This document shows, in pieces, positions 13,543 to 26,069 of a DNA stretch of 64,000 bases. The notes beneath the pieces were generated by a model. It saw only the letters and a list, made by a program, of their open reading frames with translations, ran no database searches and was not told the origin of the DNA. How positions within the stretch are numbered: the first letter of the stretch is position 1; each line of letters opens with the position of its first letter. A program made the position numbers and the translations under genes. Source of the stretch: Adiantum capillus-veneris (lineage: Eukaryota; Streptophyta; Polypodiopsida; Polypodiales; Pteridaceae); assembly GCA_014529385.2 (NCBI GenBank), contig CM043958.1:145009234-145073233 (forward strand), written 5' to 3'.

Positions 13543-13559
13543 CGCTATTGGTATTTCAC

Positions 13560-14500
13560 AATCTTGTTTCCTTCACTCCACTAAATTTCTTAAAACATGC
13601 GAGAAAGTAGATTAGCCTCATGAGATAAAACTTGTTGATACCTCTAATTTGTTGTGAGACCTGGTTCTAAGAGGGCGTTCAGACTACCAGATGGAGCAAT
13701 TGGGGTAGGTTTGTGCGTCCGTCGTGGCTGGATCAAAGCACAAAAGTATTTTGTCCGACCTTACCAAGCCACAAATAATCGCATACCCTAGAAACAAAAC
13801 GCTGAACGTGTACTTTTTAGCATCCGTTGCAAAGAAGCATCAAACCACTGACCCAATGGTGTTTGGCCTCGTGGCTAGGCCACTTAACGTTTTGAAGGTG
13901 AGACTCTTTCACAAGTTACATAAAATGTTGTCTATGCACAGTGTGAATTGAACGTAGAGAATAAAAGGCTCAAGATGCTCGCTCTTGTGTGCATTCTGAA
14001 CTCACCCTAGGATAAAGGAGCCAATTTAGAGACACTCAAGAAAAAAAGTGTAATTTTGAGCGAGATTTTGTAAATTTGGTTGGAGCGATTTTCAACAAAT
14101 CACATGTTGACACATAAACAAGATTTTTAATATATTCCAAATTTTTGTTTCTAAATTGGAACGTGGATGACTTTTAAAAGGCACCCGTGTTACAACGGGC
14201 TCCTTTACCCTAGAGCCCTTTACCCTAAGTAATGCTTGTGAATTAGGAGGTATTGGAATCTGCAAGCAAATCATTGGTCATGTGGGTTAGGGTTTGGGCA
14301 ATTGGTATTGAAAATTTGAATGGTGATAATCGTGTGGTAGGTCAAGGAGAAGGAGACAAACAAATAATGCAAAGAGATAGGGCTGAGGGGAGAAATGGTA
14401 GAATAACATGCAAGGACATGGACATGGAAGGAAGAAATCCGCCCAACAGAACAGCACTCCTAATAAGCTTGCCCTTTGCTTTTCTCTCCACTAGGACCAG
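13560..14500. other. Intergenic, upstream of glutamine synthetase
   Basis: No convincing gene is present. Short ORFs lack recognisable motifs. The last 250 bp probably contain the promoter of the downstream glutamine synthetase gene. Confidence 0.5.
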
Positions 14501-14503
14501 GCC

Positions 14504-14510
14504 TATATAT
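14504..14510 (+). promoter_or_regulatory. TATA box of glutamine synthetase
   Basis: TATATAT about 240 bp upstream of the start codon, followed about 25-35 bp later by a pyrimidine-rich CTCTCTC stretch suited to a plant transcription start. A three-codon upstream ORF (ATG TGG CAG TGA, 14546-14557) would then lie near the 5' end of the transcript. Confidence 0.5.
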
Positions 14511-14602
14511 CTGCTGACACTCTCTCGCGCGCTCTCTCTGCTTGCATGTGGCAGTGAGTGATCGCGCTCCCACTTTGAAGGGAACTTTGTCTATTTGTCT
14601 GT

Positions 14603-14643
14603 AGAGGTTCCTCCGGGAATCCTCCCGGATCTAGGGAACCTCT
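14603..14643 (+). promoter_or_regulatory. Strong hairpin in the glutamine synthetase 5' leader
   Basis: AGAGGTTCC (14603-14611) pairs perfectly with GGAACCTCT (14635-14643), and TCCGGGA (14612-14618) with TCCCGGA (14623-14629). This gives 16 base pairs around an ATCC loop with one 5-nt bulge (TCTAG). It lies about 100 nt before the start codon, within the expected leader RNA. Confidence 0.6.
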
Positions 14644-14745
14644 GCTTCTCTCCCTCTCTCTCTAGACTGCTTTTCTCCAACATCAAGGGAGCTCGTCTTC
14701 CCAGCCTCCCTTCCCACACAGCCATACATCAATTAGGTCTCTACC

Positions 14746-15628
14746 ATGTCGACCCTCTTGGACGGTCTCATCAACCTGGACATCACAGACTCAGGCTACC
14801 TCATAGCGGAGTACATCTGGTACGCCACGCCCCCTTCCTTTCTCTCTCTAATTTCTCTTGCTTCTGATTTCCTTTCTTAGAGTCGTCGTCTTCATCTCCT
14901 TCCCATCCGTGCCTGGCTGGAAGAGGGTTTTTTGAAAGGCTCATTGCTGCATGCTCAATTTTAGCTAGAATTCTGTCTTTCTTGACATTTCGCATCCCAT
15001 TCTGTGCCATGTGACTGGATTGCCAGTTCAAAATGCTGCCTTGATATTGTATTGTTGGATCGATCATCAAATTGCAGCGAAAGAATACTGTGCATTTCTA
15101 TAATACTTTCTAGCTTGTTTCTTCCAAACTCAGTGCAACTAAACCTACTTTCAACAATTGTGACTAAGTCTGGAAGGGCCTTTGGTGCAGGATCGGAGGG
15201 TCTGGCACGGATTTAAGGAGCAAAGCGAGGGTAATGAAGTAGTTTTGAATTCTCCATAAGTTCCTGTGATTAAACAAGATCAATTTTTGTGGAAACATCG
15301 ATGCACTAAGCAGAATAATGCAACCCGATTTCGTGTTTTTTCTGGTTTTTTGAAATACAGACCGTGAAGGCTCCCATCAAGAGCCCTAAGGACCTGCCCA
15401 AGTGGAATTATGACGGATCTAGCACTGGTCAAGCCCCTGGTGAAGACAGTGAAGTGATACTCTAGTATGTGCCTCGTTTTCTTTCTTATTAGCAATTTAT
15501 TTGAGAGTATGGAGTACCAGTTTAACCCCATTTTCATACCACTTCCGTCCCTGTCACACGTCCCACATTTTCTTGTACTGATCGTCGAGCTTTCCAGAGA
15601 TGCAAAAGAAACTATTGGGATGGCATTG

Positions 15629-15672
<44 letters not shown>

Positions 15673-17236
15673 CCTTCTTCTTCTTCTTCTTATCTTGGGG
15701 CTTTATGCCAAACTAAGGAAGAAGTCCGAAACTAAGTTTGATCTAGCAAAGCTTTCCATTGACACACGTGCATTTATGTATGGCATATGTCTCAATACAC
15801 ATATTCCATGTTCGACATCTCAGTGACTGCGGAGATGCTAAGATTTGTAAATTGTTGGTGACTGCTTTAGAAACTATCCTCCACAACTCGTTCATATTAC
15901 TGACATACATGGGAATGATGTCATGTGATCTCTCACGGTTTTGTCAATATGAGAATCTGTGAAACATCTCTGTATTGTTGCAGCCCTCAAGCTATATTCA
16001 AGGACCCTTTTCGGAAAGGAGATAACATCCTTGTAAGCATCCTTGGTTTCAATGAAAGAGAAAGGGCAACAGATCTGAATCACTAAAGGAAGATATGTTC
16101 GTGCAGGTTATATGTGATTGCTACACTCCAGCGGGAGAGCCAATCCCAACGAACAAGCGGTGTGCAGCTGCAAAGATATTTGCAGAGAAGGCAGTTGAGA
16201 CTGAAGTGCCCTGGTAACATTAACCTTTGGTTCAACCAGCACATGCCCTGTTAAATACTGCCTTCGTCTTTTGCTAATGTCAAGAAAAACTATGCATATT
16301 CTTGTTTGGGCTCTCTTCTGTGGGGTTTTTATATTTTCTTCTCCAATCAAAGAAGGGAAATTCATGCAATACTGCCAAAGAACAATTAACAGAACAATGT
16401 AGAGGGTGTAAGAAGATAAAGTCGTTTGTTAACTTGAGTAAGCATGTAATTCAGGTATATCTCCCAAGTTGTTGAGGCCTTGCTTGACACTGGTAGTTTT
16501 ATGCAGGTTTGGGATTGAGCAAGAGTACACACTTTTGCAAAAAAGCGTGAAATGGCCGCTCGGGTGGCCTATTGGAGGCTTTCCTGGTCCCCAGGTCAGT
16601 GAAGAAACTCTAATTTAAGCGCTTTTGATTGGCAATGGTTGTTATGGGACTCCTTATTTCCCTACTTTGTTTTGAATGTCAAGGGTCCATACTATTGTGG
16701 AGTGGGAGCTGACAAGGCATGGGGTCGTGATATTGTTGATGCTCATTACAAGGCCTGCATTTATGCGGGCATCCAAGTCTCAGGCATCAATGGGGAAGTT
16801 ATGCCTGGGCAGGTACTATTGGATAATCACAAAAAACACATCAAGGGCAGTGAGAGGGTCTAACATTAATCAACTTCTTCCACATGAATTTGGGTTGTGT
16901 CTCCTCTGCAGTGGGAATACCAGGTGGGACCCAGCGTGGGCATTTCTGCGGGTGATCAGCTTTGGTGTTCCAGATACATATTAGAGGTGCTTGTAGTCAG
17001 AGAGATAGATTGATTGATAGATTCACACGTTAGAAATATATTGGTTTAGACATGATATTTATAGGGATATGACCCATGAGCACACATTCCAATATACACA
17101 TGTATGAATATATGTGTACATAGATATATATACATGTGTGAATACGTGTGTGTGCATATATAATATCTGCATGCATATATGAATATACATGTAGATATAT
17201 GTTTATATGCATGTATAGATACATGTGTACATAGAC

Positions 17237-17320
<84 letters not shown>

Positions 17321-18081
17321 CTTTTTCCAACTTATGATGTTTGGGATTTTCATTCAGCGCATCACAGAGCTTGCGGGAGTGGTACTTTCCTTGGATCCCA
17401 AACCCATTGAGGTAAATAAAATGCTGCAAGAACAATCGCATCCTCCTGTACTTGTTGTCGATAAATTATAAAGGTAGAGGAATTTGATTGAAAAATAAGT
17501 GAATGTGGTAGCAGGGATTGCATCTCTTCAATATTCCTGTTGATGGGAATTATATTCCTTTGCGTGGACACCCTCCTTATTTAGAGAGGTTGAAATCAAT
17601 CATTCACATTCCCATGCCTACATAGGCGTTTTAGGCATATGAAAGGCCTTACTATCCTTTGGCCTATAAGGTCATCTGAAGGCAACGGGTACAAAGCTCA
17701 AAACATCTAAAATGCAAAAGTGAAGGGTAAGAGTGTAGGAAATGAGCCGCCTCATGACAGCGGAAAGTAAAAACTCTTACCTATATAAAGAGGTGGCCGA
17801 GCATGCATGCTTACTTTGTATTCTTGTTTTCTTTAGCTTTCCTTAAGCGGTTTCTTCTCCTCATAATTTCCTTGCACTTGAACTATGTATGCATTGAATT
17901 TGTTTTATTTTTTGAAGCTACAAGTGACAATTATGTGTCTCTTTCCTGATCACTCTTTCTGTACTCATTCCTCTTTTTTTAAACATTCATGATTTATCTT
18001 TTTGTTAGTGGTTGGCCTGGCCTTAGAGGAGATGGTAAATAGGTGTACAAATTATTCCGTGTTGCTGCTGATCTATGAAAG

Positions 18082-18116
<35 letters not shown>

Positions 18117-19109
18117 CTCATTGCACTTCCTTTCGGTTTAATAAGTGTTAATACTTGTGTCTACAAGTTACGTGTTTTATTTAAAATCTCAACCATCATG
18201 CATAAAGGAGTATGTGGGAGCCTCCTGCTCACAAAGCTCTCAAGCTTATGATGTAACTAGGTCTACAACTTTGGAACCCTCAAAATGACTCAAAAGGAGC
18301 TTTGTTACTGTTTTTTAATTGTCATTCTCTGACCTTTTCCATCATGTGTAAGCTAGATTTAGTAATATGGGTGTATAAATAATATTGTATTTTCTTTTCC
18401 AACATTCTATCCATGTATGATTACAGGGAGATTGGAATGGTGCTGGTTGCCATACCAACTACAGGTGAGGAGCGTTAAATGTGATGCTCATATGCCAAGA
18501 TGATCGCTTTAACAATGAAGTTGGTGAACTTTGTTTACCGACTCTTAAAACAACTCATAAAGAGTAATCTTTGTTGGCTACTTTTCTCTCTTTGAAGTCA
18601 CTGAGTATATTCCTTGACTTCACAGCACACTATCAATGAGAAATGATGGTGGGTATGAGGTGATCAAGAAGGCCATAGAGAAATTGGGGTTGCGGCACAA
18701 AGATCATATTGCTGCGTATGGAGAAGGAAATGAGCGACGCCTCACAGGACGACATGAGACAGCTGATATACACACGTTCACATGGGTAAGTGTGTTCATA
18801 ACACTCAAAAGGTAACCTCGACGCAGAATATTCATCCTCTTTGTGTTTTCGTTGGTTTTGAGCAGGGTGTTGCCAATCGTGGAGCCTCCATTCGTGTGGG
18901 GCGCGATACAGAGAAGGAAGGCAAAGGTGAGTCCACATTGTTTGTTAATCTACATCTCTGACGAAAGGTAGTGCGGTGTTTTTAGTGGGCTGAAAACCCC
19001 TATTTACTTCTTTGTAGGCTACTTCGAGGATAGAAGGCCTGCAAGTAACATGGATCCGTATGTGGTTACGTCGCTGATTGCATACACTACCATTCTGTAC
19101 AAGCCATGA
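14746..19109 (+). CDS. GS1: Cytosolic glutamine synthetase, 13 coding exons
   Basis: It makes glutamine from glutamate, ammonia and ATP. Exons: 14746-14819, 15191-15230, 15361-15464, 15984-16032, 16107-16213, 16507-16594, 16684-16812, 16912-16986, 17358-17411, 18427-18464, 18626-18785, 18866-18926 and 19018-19109. All junctions are GT-AG and phases agree, giving 1071 nt and 356 residues, the usual size of plant GS1. The protein starts [17 protein letters not shown] with no transit peptide, so a cytosolic location is inferred. Conserved residues fall at family positions: D56 in [18 protein letters not shown]129 and E131 in [12 protein letters not shown]192 in [10 protein letters not shown]199, H249 in [11 protein letters not shown]291 in [10 protein letters not shown]311, R316, and E330/R332 in [13 protein letters not shown]. 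No stop or frameshift is present. Some positions ([18 protein letters not shown]) are more like plastid or early-diverging GS1 forms. Introns 3, 8 and 9 carry CT/GA arrays. Confidence 0.97.
15632..15667. repeat. (CT)n in glutamine synthetase intron 3
   Basis: A 36-bp CT array followed by a CTT-rich tract, inside the intron at 15465-15983. Confidence 0.95.
17241..17317. repeat. (GA)n in glutamine synthetase intron 8
   Basis: A 77-bp GA array 40 bp upstream of the exon 9 acceptor. It is preceded by an ATATAC/ATGTGT-rich stretch (17040-17240). Its purine-rich position just before an acceptor is unusual. Confidence 0.95.
18084..18113. repeat. (CT)n in glutamine synthetase intron 9
   Basis: A 30-bp CT array in the longest intron of the gene (17412-18426). 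Confidence 0.95.
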
Positions 19110-19310
19110 AAGGGTAATCTATGCTTGCTGGTGGCACTAGTATCTTCATTTTTTGATGTCTATGTGATGATGCTGACCAAGTTTCCTTTTCACTTTTGCG
19201 CCATCTGGTATAACATGAAGGGCTCCTGTATAGCATACCGTCAGACCTCAATTCACTTCTGCTGTGAAGGGCCGGTCTTGTTTGTTGAAGATTAGTTGAT
19301 CAACCTCGGG

Positions 19311-19316
19311 AATAAA
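19311..19316 (+). terminator. Poly(A) signal of glutamine synthetase
   Basis: AATAAA about 200 bp after the stop codon, followed by T- and TG-rich sequence. This is a typical arrangement for plant 3' ends. Confidence 0.55.
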
Positions 19317-19329
19317 GCATCCATATCCC

Positions 19330-21184
19330 ACCTTCATGCAGAAGTTTCTTTTTGTTGTTTGTCATCATTCCTCCAATGATTGTTCATTCAACCCAGAATT
19401 GCTTTGTATGCACACCTATTCATCTTCAAATGCATTGCCCTTGTATGCTCCTATTGCTTTTCTTTAACAACAAGTGTAACCATTGTAATTTTTTTCCCCT
19501 AAATTTCGAGTAATCTTCGTATCATAGGAAAGCCAGGTGATTATATAAACAGATGCCCAGTTTTTATCATATTAACAGAAGATTGTAAAAGACCGGTTGC
19601 GCACGTAAGTGGTCACCACACAACCAAGTGTGTAGCCAGGCCAAAACACAAGAAAAATGAATGTGAATGTGTAATGAAATCCGACTATTCTTAACTAGTA
19701 GCCATTCAATCTCTCAAATATCAGGAACTAGAATAATAATAACCGATGGAAGTGATAGAAACAAGCGGTTTTCAATATACAAGCCAAATTTTGCAAATTT
19801 GAAGAAAAAAGGCTCATGACGCCTAAGCATTGCTCGCTGCATCCTTAGCTATTCTACATTAATGCTCACATAAGAATTCTATGAACTGTCAGCAAGCAAC
19901 CATTCAACATGACCAACACTTAACAAGTACGTGGTAAAAATTCCCTTGATGTGTAGGTCCTTTGCCACATCAACAGCTTAGATTGCAGCCTGTTTGTGCT
20001 ATATGGCAATTGAGAAGAGCTTTGCCTTAGCTTGCTAGACTTTGATTTGCACTGACGCTCCTAGAATGCCATTAGAAGTTGTTGGAAAGCAAGCAAGCAA
20101 TTCATTGAGGATATGCAAAGAACCTCTTCATAAGAGCCGGCCTTATTGGAAGATGATCCGAATGCACGTAGAGATGTTATAATAGCTTACATTGAGAGGA
20201 CAGAATGAAGAGAAAGAGGAGAAGAGAAGAGGAGAAGGGGAGAGAGGCAAAGAGAAGAGAGATATACAGGGCAATGGTATGTTACTTCCAAGGGCTAAGC
20301 ATCTAGTCCTATTACATGGCAAATTCTTCCTACAATGAAGGCAGTGCTTCCGAGGAAGCAAATGAAGAAAAGATGCACTTGAAGATGATGATGATGACGT
20401 CAACCCCATAGATTAAAAGAAGTTGATCCTAATGGATGACTCCAAAGGTTAGTGTACACATCATTCATCATCAGAAAAGAGTTTTCATGTTAATTTCATG
20501 GGGATAGCACTTTAATTATCACTTAATCTATCAAGTTCTAGCGTTCACAGAAAACCGGTCTTTAGTGTATTTTTAAAGGACAAAAGTTCAAAATTCCCGG
20601 CTAGTTTGGAGGTCACTTTGATGGAAACTGGTTAAATTTGGAGAATTTGAGTGTAAAAACCCATAAATTTTCACTAAAACGAGAGATTTCCAATGCTCTC
20701 CTTTTTTCCATCGGTTGATTTAAAAAGTTTTTGGTGAACAGTGCATTCAACCACAAGTCCTTCAAGAGGAAACAAGTGACGAAATCACAAGGCTACCACT
20801 TTGAAGGTAGTTCTGTCAAAGTGGTATTGAGGTAGTTTTTCTTTGTCAAACTACTCTTTAACTTGAGAGGCTTGGCAATGCATGACAGCTTCAAAATGTC
20901 ATGGTTGTGTTAATTTTTCTTGAATGATGATTCTATAGGTGGTTCTACATTTTATCAATAAATTTTTTCTCAAACAATTTGTACTTATTTGCCTTTTCAA
21001 AGAGCTAGCTATCTCAAGTTATACTTATGATTATGTTAAGGATTTCATGAGTATTGATGCTTTAAAAGGCACTGAAATTTGTCGAAGTAAAAGTCTTGTA
21101 AGTATAAGTTCTTTTTTTGTTTTGTTCTTGGTGGATCTCTACAAAAATTTATAGGAATTTCCCTTTGCTTCTTTACAACAGGGC
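19330..21184. other. Intergenic, nothing recognised
   Basis: AT-rich sequence with short ORFs only. The ORF at 20143-20409 (minus) is serine- and leucine-rich low-complexity sequence with no motif. Confidence 0.5.
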
Positions 21185-21492
21185 TGTTGTGGATTGGTTT
21201 TTCTCACTTGTAGGGTTCTTCTTATTGCTAATGAAGGTCTTAGGTAGCTTGTAGTGGCTAGTTATGACGATCAACCGGATTTCCTAGTTTAGAGCATTAG
21301 GGGAATCTAAGGTTCAAGGATGCTCGTCGCCATTGACCGACAGAAGTGTGGGTAGGTATGTCACCACTATAAAGCCCCGGTAATGAGAAGCCATCCTGAC
21401 TTCCTCATAGGATAGGTAGAGACCTGGCGATCGTCCCCTCTATGTCTACACCGATTGTGGTGTTATAATGACATAACATTGGTATCACAGCC
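21185..21492 (+). mobile_element. LTR and primer-binding-site fragment
   Basis: A 294-bp segment (21185-21478) begins TGTTGTGG and ends ACATAACA, has a TATAAAG box near 21370, and is followed by TGGTATCACAGCC (21480-21492). That differs by one base from the usual Copia primer-binding site TGGTATCAGAGCC, complementary to initiator tRNA-Met. No gag or pol frame follows, so this is probably the 5' remnant of an LTR retrotransposon. Confidence 0.45.
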
Positions 21493-22258
21493 TTGGTTTC
21501 GTTCGACGTAGCTAGGACACGTGATGTGAGGTTCCCAACCCCAAAAGATTGAGGCGACTTGATAGATGGCCTTCCTTTCTTCTCAAGTTTCGTTGCCGAC
21601 ACCCTACTCCGTTTCCACAAAACAAAGATATGAACAATAAAAGAGAGGAAGTTCTTTATCCATCGTGATCGTGGTTGTAAGGGTCATATACCACGAATCA
21701 GGTCGATAATCAAGGGATTTCAATGAGAGCTAATTCTTATATCACAATGATAAAATCCCATTGACATATTTAGAATCTATACTCTATAAACAACGTTTTT
21801 TTTTCACGTTTAAGAGGCACGATCGCCATTCATAAACCCTAAATATGATATGAAACTTAGTTTAAACTAACTATTAGTCTTGTGAAAATTACTCGACTGA
21901 TCGGGTCCACCCATCTGCATATATAGATCCGTTTGGATACTAATCTCCCACTTTCCACACCGCACTCACTCGTTCCTCTTGTTTTTTAAATACTACCACA
22001 TTGTTTTACATATACAAACAATGTTCCTTTGTTAATTCCGAACACAGGTTCTTTCATACAACCCTTCAAATATCACTAAAACAATTCAAACAATGCCTAA
22101 TAAAAATAGTCCTATATTTCAACATTTTTTTTTTCAATTTTTTTTGAGTTTGCCTCTACCCGTGGACTTTCTCTGTTTAACCAATATAGGATTTACTTAT
22201 TTGCTAACCACAAATTGTGCAACTTTTCTTCTCACTAACTACGAGGTATCTCGCTGAC

Positions 22259-22317
22259 TGTTAGGAAATAGGACGTAGCTAAGGAGTAGTTTACTTAATG
22301 GAGAGAGATAATTTTCA

Positions 22318-22367
<50 letters not shown>

Positions 22368-22948
22368 CACATGATATACATGGTTCACCCAATGTGAGCT
22401 ACATCCACAAGAAAGCAGCCACTTAATGACTTTAATACTTCAAACAAAAAGTAGGTTACAAAGGGATTATACCCTTAATAGAGCTCTCGCATTGCTTCAC
22501 TCTCACCACCTTACATTTTTGTGTGTAGAAGAGACCTCCTTTTATAGGCCAAAAGGGCTGCCCTCTCTCATGAGAAGCAATCATGTGTAGTCGCCCTTGT
22601 GTAGACAAGTCAAAGTTGGACTCTCCAATACGTGCATATGTAGCCGTCCTTGAAAAGACAAGTCCGCCTTGAATTCGGCCACCAGCCATCACCCATTGAC
22701 TTCTGACCACCAGCTATCGGCCATTGTCACTACCGGCAAACCGACCAACCGATCGGTCATTTTTCGACCGTCGTCCGGCCATAATATTCTGGCAAAAAAG
22801 AATATTTCGAGGAGTGCCCATGAATTTTTGGTTTTTTGGTGAGTGATTTTTCTTCACGTACGATGGCTTCTCCTCATAAAAGGAGCCTTAAAATGTGTGT
22901 TTTTAATACAAAAAATTAAAACGGGTAAATCAAACTCCATATATAACA
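22259..22948 (-). repeat. 3' LTR of Copia element 2
   Basis: 690 bp, TG...CA. It shares GTTCACCCAATGTGAGCTAC, GGTTACAAAGGGATTATACC and a GA array (22321-22363) with the right LTR. The polypurine tract AAGTGGGAGAT (minus strand) lies just inside at 22949-22959. Confidence 0.85.
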
Positions 22949-23007
22949 ATCTCCCACTTAAAGACTGATCTCCACACCAAACATGTGACTGCTTCCATCT
23001 TGGCTTC

Positions 23008-24304
23008 TTATCTTTGAATGCCGATTGAAGATGAGCAAAAGCTAAACTTCTCCTTGTTGAGTACCTTTGTAAACATGTCTGTAGGATTTTCACTTGTGTG
23101 CACCTTTCCTAGCTTTAGTTGTCCCTCTTTCAAAAGAGTGCGTATAAAGTGATATCTCACCTCAATGTGCTTTGTCCTTGAGTGAAAGACTGAATTCTTC
23201 GCAAGATGAATGACGCTTTGACTGTCACTATACAAAACACAGTTGTCTTGCTTGAATCCAAGCTCCTCCAAGAATCTGTGAAGTCACAAAATCTCTTTGC
23301 TTGCCTCTGTCATTGCTACATATTCTGATTTCGTGATAGAAAGTGAGACCACTTTCTGTAACTTTGAAGCCCAACTTACTGTTGTGACTCCAAATGTGAA
23401 TACATAGCCAGTAGTGCTCTTTCGAGTATCTTTGTCACCTTCCATATCTGCATCAGCACACCCTTACAAGAAAATATTAGTGCTTCCAAAATACAAAGCA
23501 TTTGTTGTCCCTTTAAGATACCTAAGTATCCACTTCACAGCTTGCTAGTACTCTTGTCCATGAATCTACTTACAACTTCCACTGCATGTGCAATGTTTGG
23601 TCTTGTCCAGGCCATATCATACATTAGAGAACCTACCACCGCAGCATATGGAACTTTAGACATATAGGCTATCTCCTCTTGTGTCTTTGGACACATATCT
23701 TTGGTTAGTTTAAAGTGATTATCAAAGGTGTAGAAACCGATTTTGCATCTTGCATTGCAAAACTTTCTAATACCTTCTTGATGTAATCCTCTTGAGATAG
23801 CTTTAGTGCCTTCTTTGTCCCGTCCCTTGATATTTTCATACCAAGTATCCGCTTTGCAGTACCTAAATCTTTCATTGAAAAATATTTAGACAATTCCTCT
23901 TTTAGGTCTTTGATATACAGCATGTTAGCACTTGCAAGCATGTCATCAACATACAACATTAGGATGATGAACTTCCCATCTCCCAAATTCTTTGTGTAGA
24001 CGCAGTGGTATAAGTTGCATCTTCTGAATATGTGATCCAACATCCATCGATCGAACTTCAAGTACCACTATCTTGATGCTTGATTTAAACCATTCAAGCT
24101 CTTCTTTAATCTGCAAACCATTTTCTCATTACCTTTTACTTCATATCCCTTTGGTTTAAGCATGTGAATTTCCTCCTCTAAGTCACCGTGAGGGAATGTT
24201 GTATTTACATACATTTGCTCAAGATTTGAATCATGAGCAGTCACAAGGCTTAAGACAAGTTTAATTGAGTTCATTTTTACAACAGGAGAAAATATTTTAT
24301 TCAA
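23008..24304 (-). pseudogene. Copia 2 reverse transcriptase and RNase H
   Basis: The reverse transcriptase has LEEEIHMLKPKGYEVKG, then VCRLKKSLNGLNQASR followed by a TAG (24068-24070) exactly where Copia proteins have glutamine before WYLKFD. The catalytic YVDDMLAS is intact in the next segment (23705-24061). RNase H (23008-23271) keeps YSDSQSVIHLAKN and HIEVRYHFIR. Frameshifts separate the parts. Confidence 0.87.
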
Positions 24305-24925
24305 ATCAATACCTTTCTTTTAAGAAAACCTTTTCACCACAAGCCTGGACTTGTACCGTTTCTTTCCACCTTCTTCTTTCTTCAACTTATACACCCATTT
24401 TTTCTGCAATGTTCGCTTACCTTTAGGCAACTCAACCAACTCCCATGTTTGGTTGCGATGTAATGAGTTCATCTCCACTTACATGCTCTTCATCCATTCT
24501 TCTTTGGATTCGTGTTACATAGCTTCTTTGTATGATTTTGGCTCTCCAAAATCTGAGATCAAGAGATGGTTGAAGGAAGAAAAAAATCTTTCTGGAAGTC
24601 TACTTGGTCTTGTAATCTTCGGGACATAGGTGAGGATCCTCATTTGGTTGATGTTGTTGCACGTTGTCACTGCTTACACTCCTTGAGTCTTCAGTGTCCT
24701 CAAGCTCCATGTACTCATCACCTGTATCTTTTGTTTTCTTTCTTTCCAAGTAATCTTTGTACATATTTTGTTCGTTGAAAATTACATCCCTACTTCTAAA
24801 GATTTTACATCTTTAGGATTCCATAGGCGATACCTAAAGTCAGCTTCTCCATAGCCAATGAAGAAACACTTTTTGGGCTTTGTATCTAGCTTTGACCTTA
24901 TGCTTCTATCTATGTGCATAAAAGC

Positions 24926-25317
24926 CTAGTATCCAAACACTTTGAGAAATGCATAATTCACCAGTTTACTTGCCCATGCCTCTTCTGGAACTCCCTTATC
25001 CAATGCCGTTGAGGGTGACCGATTGATTAAGTATACATACGTACTTACTGCTTCCATCCAAAGCTCAAGTGGTAAGCCTGCATGTAGAAGCATGCTTTGT
25101 GCTCGCTCCATGATTGTTATATTTATCCTTTTTAAAATTTCATTTTGTTGTGGAGTCCTTGGGGTTGTCCTTCGTCTCCAAATGCCATTGCTAGCACAAA
25201 AGATTTCAAAAGCTTGGCTGCAATATTCGTCTTCATTGTCGGATCTGAGACATTTAAGCTTGCTACCTGCTTCATTCTCCACAGAGGCTTTCCACCTTTA
25301 AAATATGGAAAACACAT
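24926..25317 (-). pseudogene. Copia 2 integrase core
   Basis: LKCLRSDNEDEYCSQAF and RTTPRTPQQNEILKRINITI are the second and third catalytic regions. As in element 1, the final acidic residue position reads lysine. ARSML-like and RSPSTALD motifs follow as expected of Copia. Confidence 0.82.
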
Positions 25318-25525
25318 CGGCTTTATTCTTCAGTGCATAAACCTATATTTTCCTAGTTGTATCGTCTATGAATGTTACATGGTACAACGAGCCACCAAGG
25401 GATGGTGTACTTGCAAGACCCCAAAAATAAGGATGAACTGATTCAAGTTTTTTAATTTTTCTTTCATTTTTTAATTTTTGTAATTTCACTCTCTTTTGCT
25501 TACCGTAAACACAATCTTCACATAA

Positions 25526-26069
25526 CTATAAATCCACTTCTTTAAAACCTGGTAGAAGCTTCTTTGATTGAAGGATTTGCATTCCTTTGGCACTCATGTA
25601 CCTAAGCCGATAGTGCCACACTGCACTGTCGACTTCTGTAGCTATTGCACAAGTTGAAGATTGTATGCTGATAGTACACAAGTAAAGTGCACCAACCTTT
25701 TCTCCTTTGGTAACCACTAAAGATCCCTTTGAGATCTTCCACTGTTTGTTTTCGAATGCAATGTCGTGACCTTCATTGTCCAATTGTGTTGCAGAGATCA
25801 ATTTTTTGCGAAGAGAAAGAACATGCTTAACATCTTTAAGCTTCCATTGATTTTCCATTAGTAGTTTTCACACAAACTATACCTTTGTCGATAATTTCAC
25901 AAGCTTCATCATCTCCCAAGTATACATACCCAAAATTGCCTTTGGTGTAATCTTGCAAATGCTGCTTGTACGGAGTCGCATGGAATGAAGCCCCGAAATC
26001 TACTATCCAAGAATTAGACACATTGTCTAATGAGAGAATTAGAGCATCTTGCTCTACTTTACCTACCAC
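25526..26069 (-). pseudogene. Copia 2 protease and pre-integrase
   Basis: WIVDFGASFHATPYKQH corresponds to the DSGAS active site with serine changed to phenylalanine. Downstream, LWHYRLRYMS-like sequence (AVWHYRLRYMSAKGMQIL) is the start of the integrase zinc module, with its glycine-histidine pair degraded. Confidence 0.8.

Larger units (their letters stand above)
9736..13545 (-). mobile_element. Copia retrotransposon 1, truncated at its 5' side
   Basis: On the minus strand the order is gag zinc knuckle, protease, integrase, reverse transcriptase, RNase H and 3' LTR, which is Copia order. The LTR is at 9736-9962. A purine-rich tract (CCAGGGGGGATT, minus strand) abuts it. No second LTR is seen right of 13545, so the gag start and 5' LTR are missing. 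The LTR boundary is supported independently by the 5' LTR of Copia element 3 at 38276, which begins with the same TGTTACCAT sequence. The coding region has one amber stop and several frameshifts. Confidence 0.92.

Noticed and set aside
14595-14867. ORF overlapping the first glutamine synthetase exon in another frame
   Set aside because: It lacks an ATG near its start and is out of frame with the well-supported 13-exon gene.
17030-17441. Minus-strand ORFs across glutamine synthetase intron 8 and exon 9
   Set aside because: They are antisense shadows of the gene and of the GA array.
20143-20409. Serine-rich ORF on the minus strand as a gene
   Set aside because: Low-complexity composition, no motif, no promoter or splice support.
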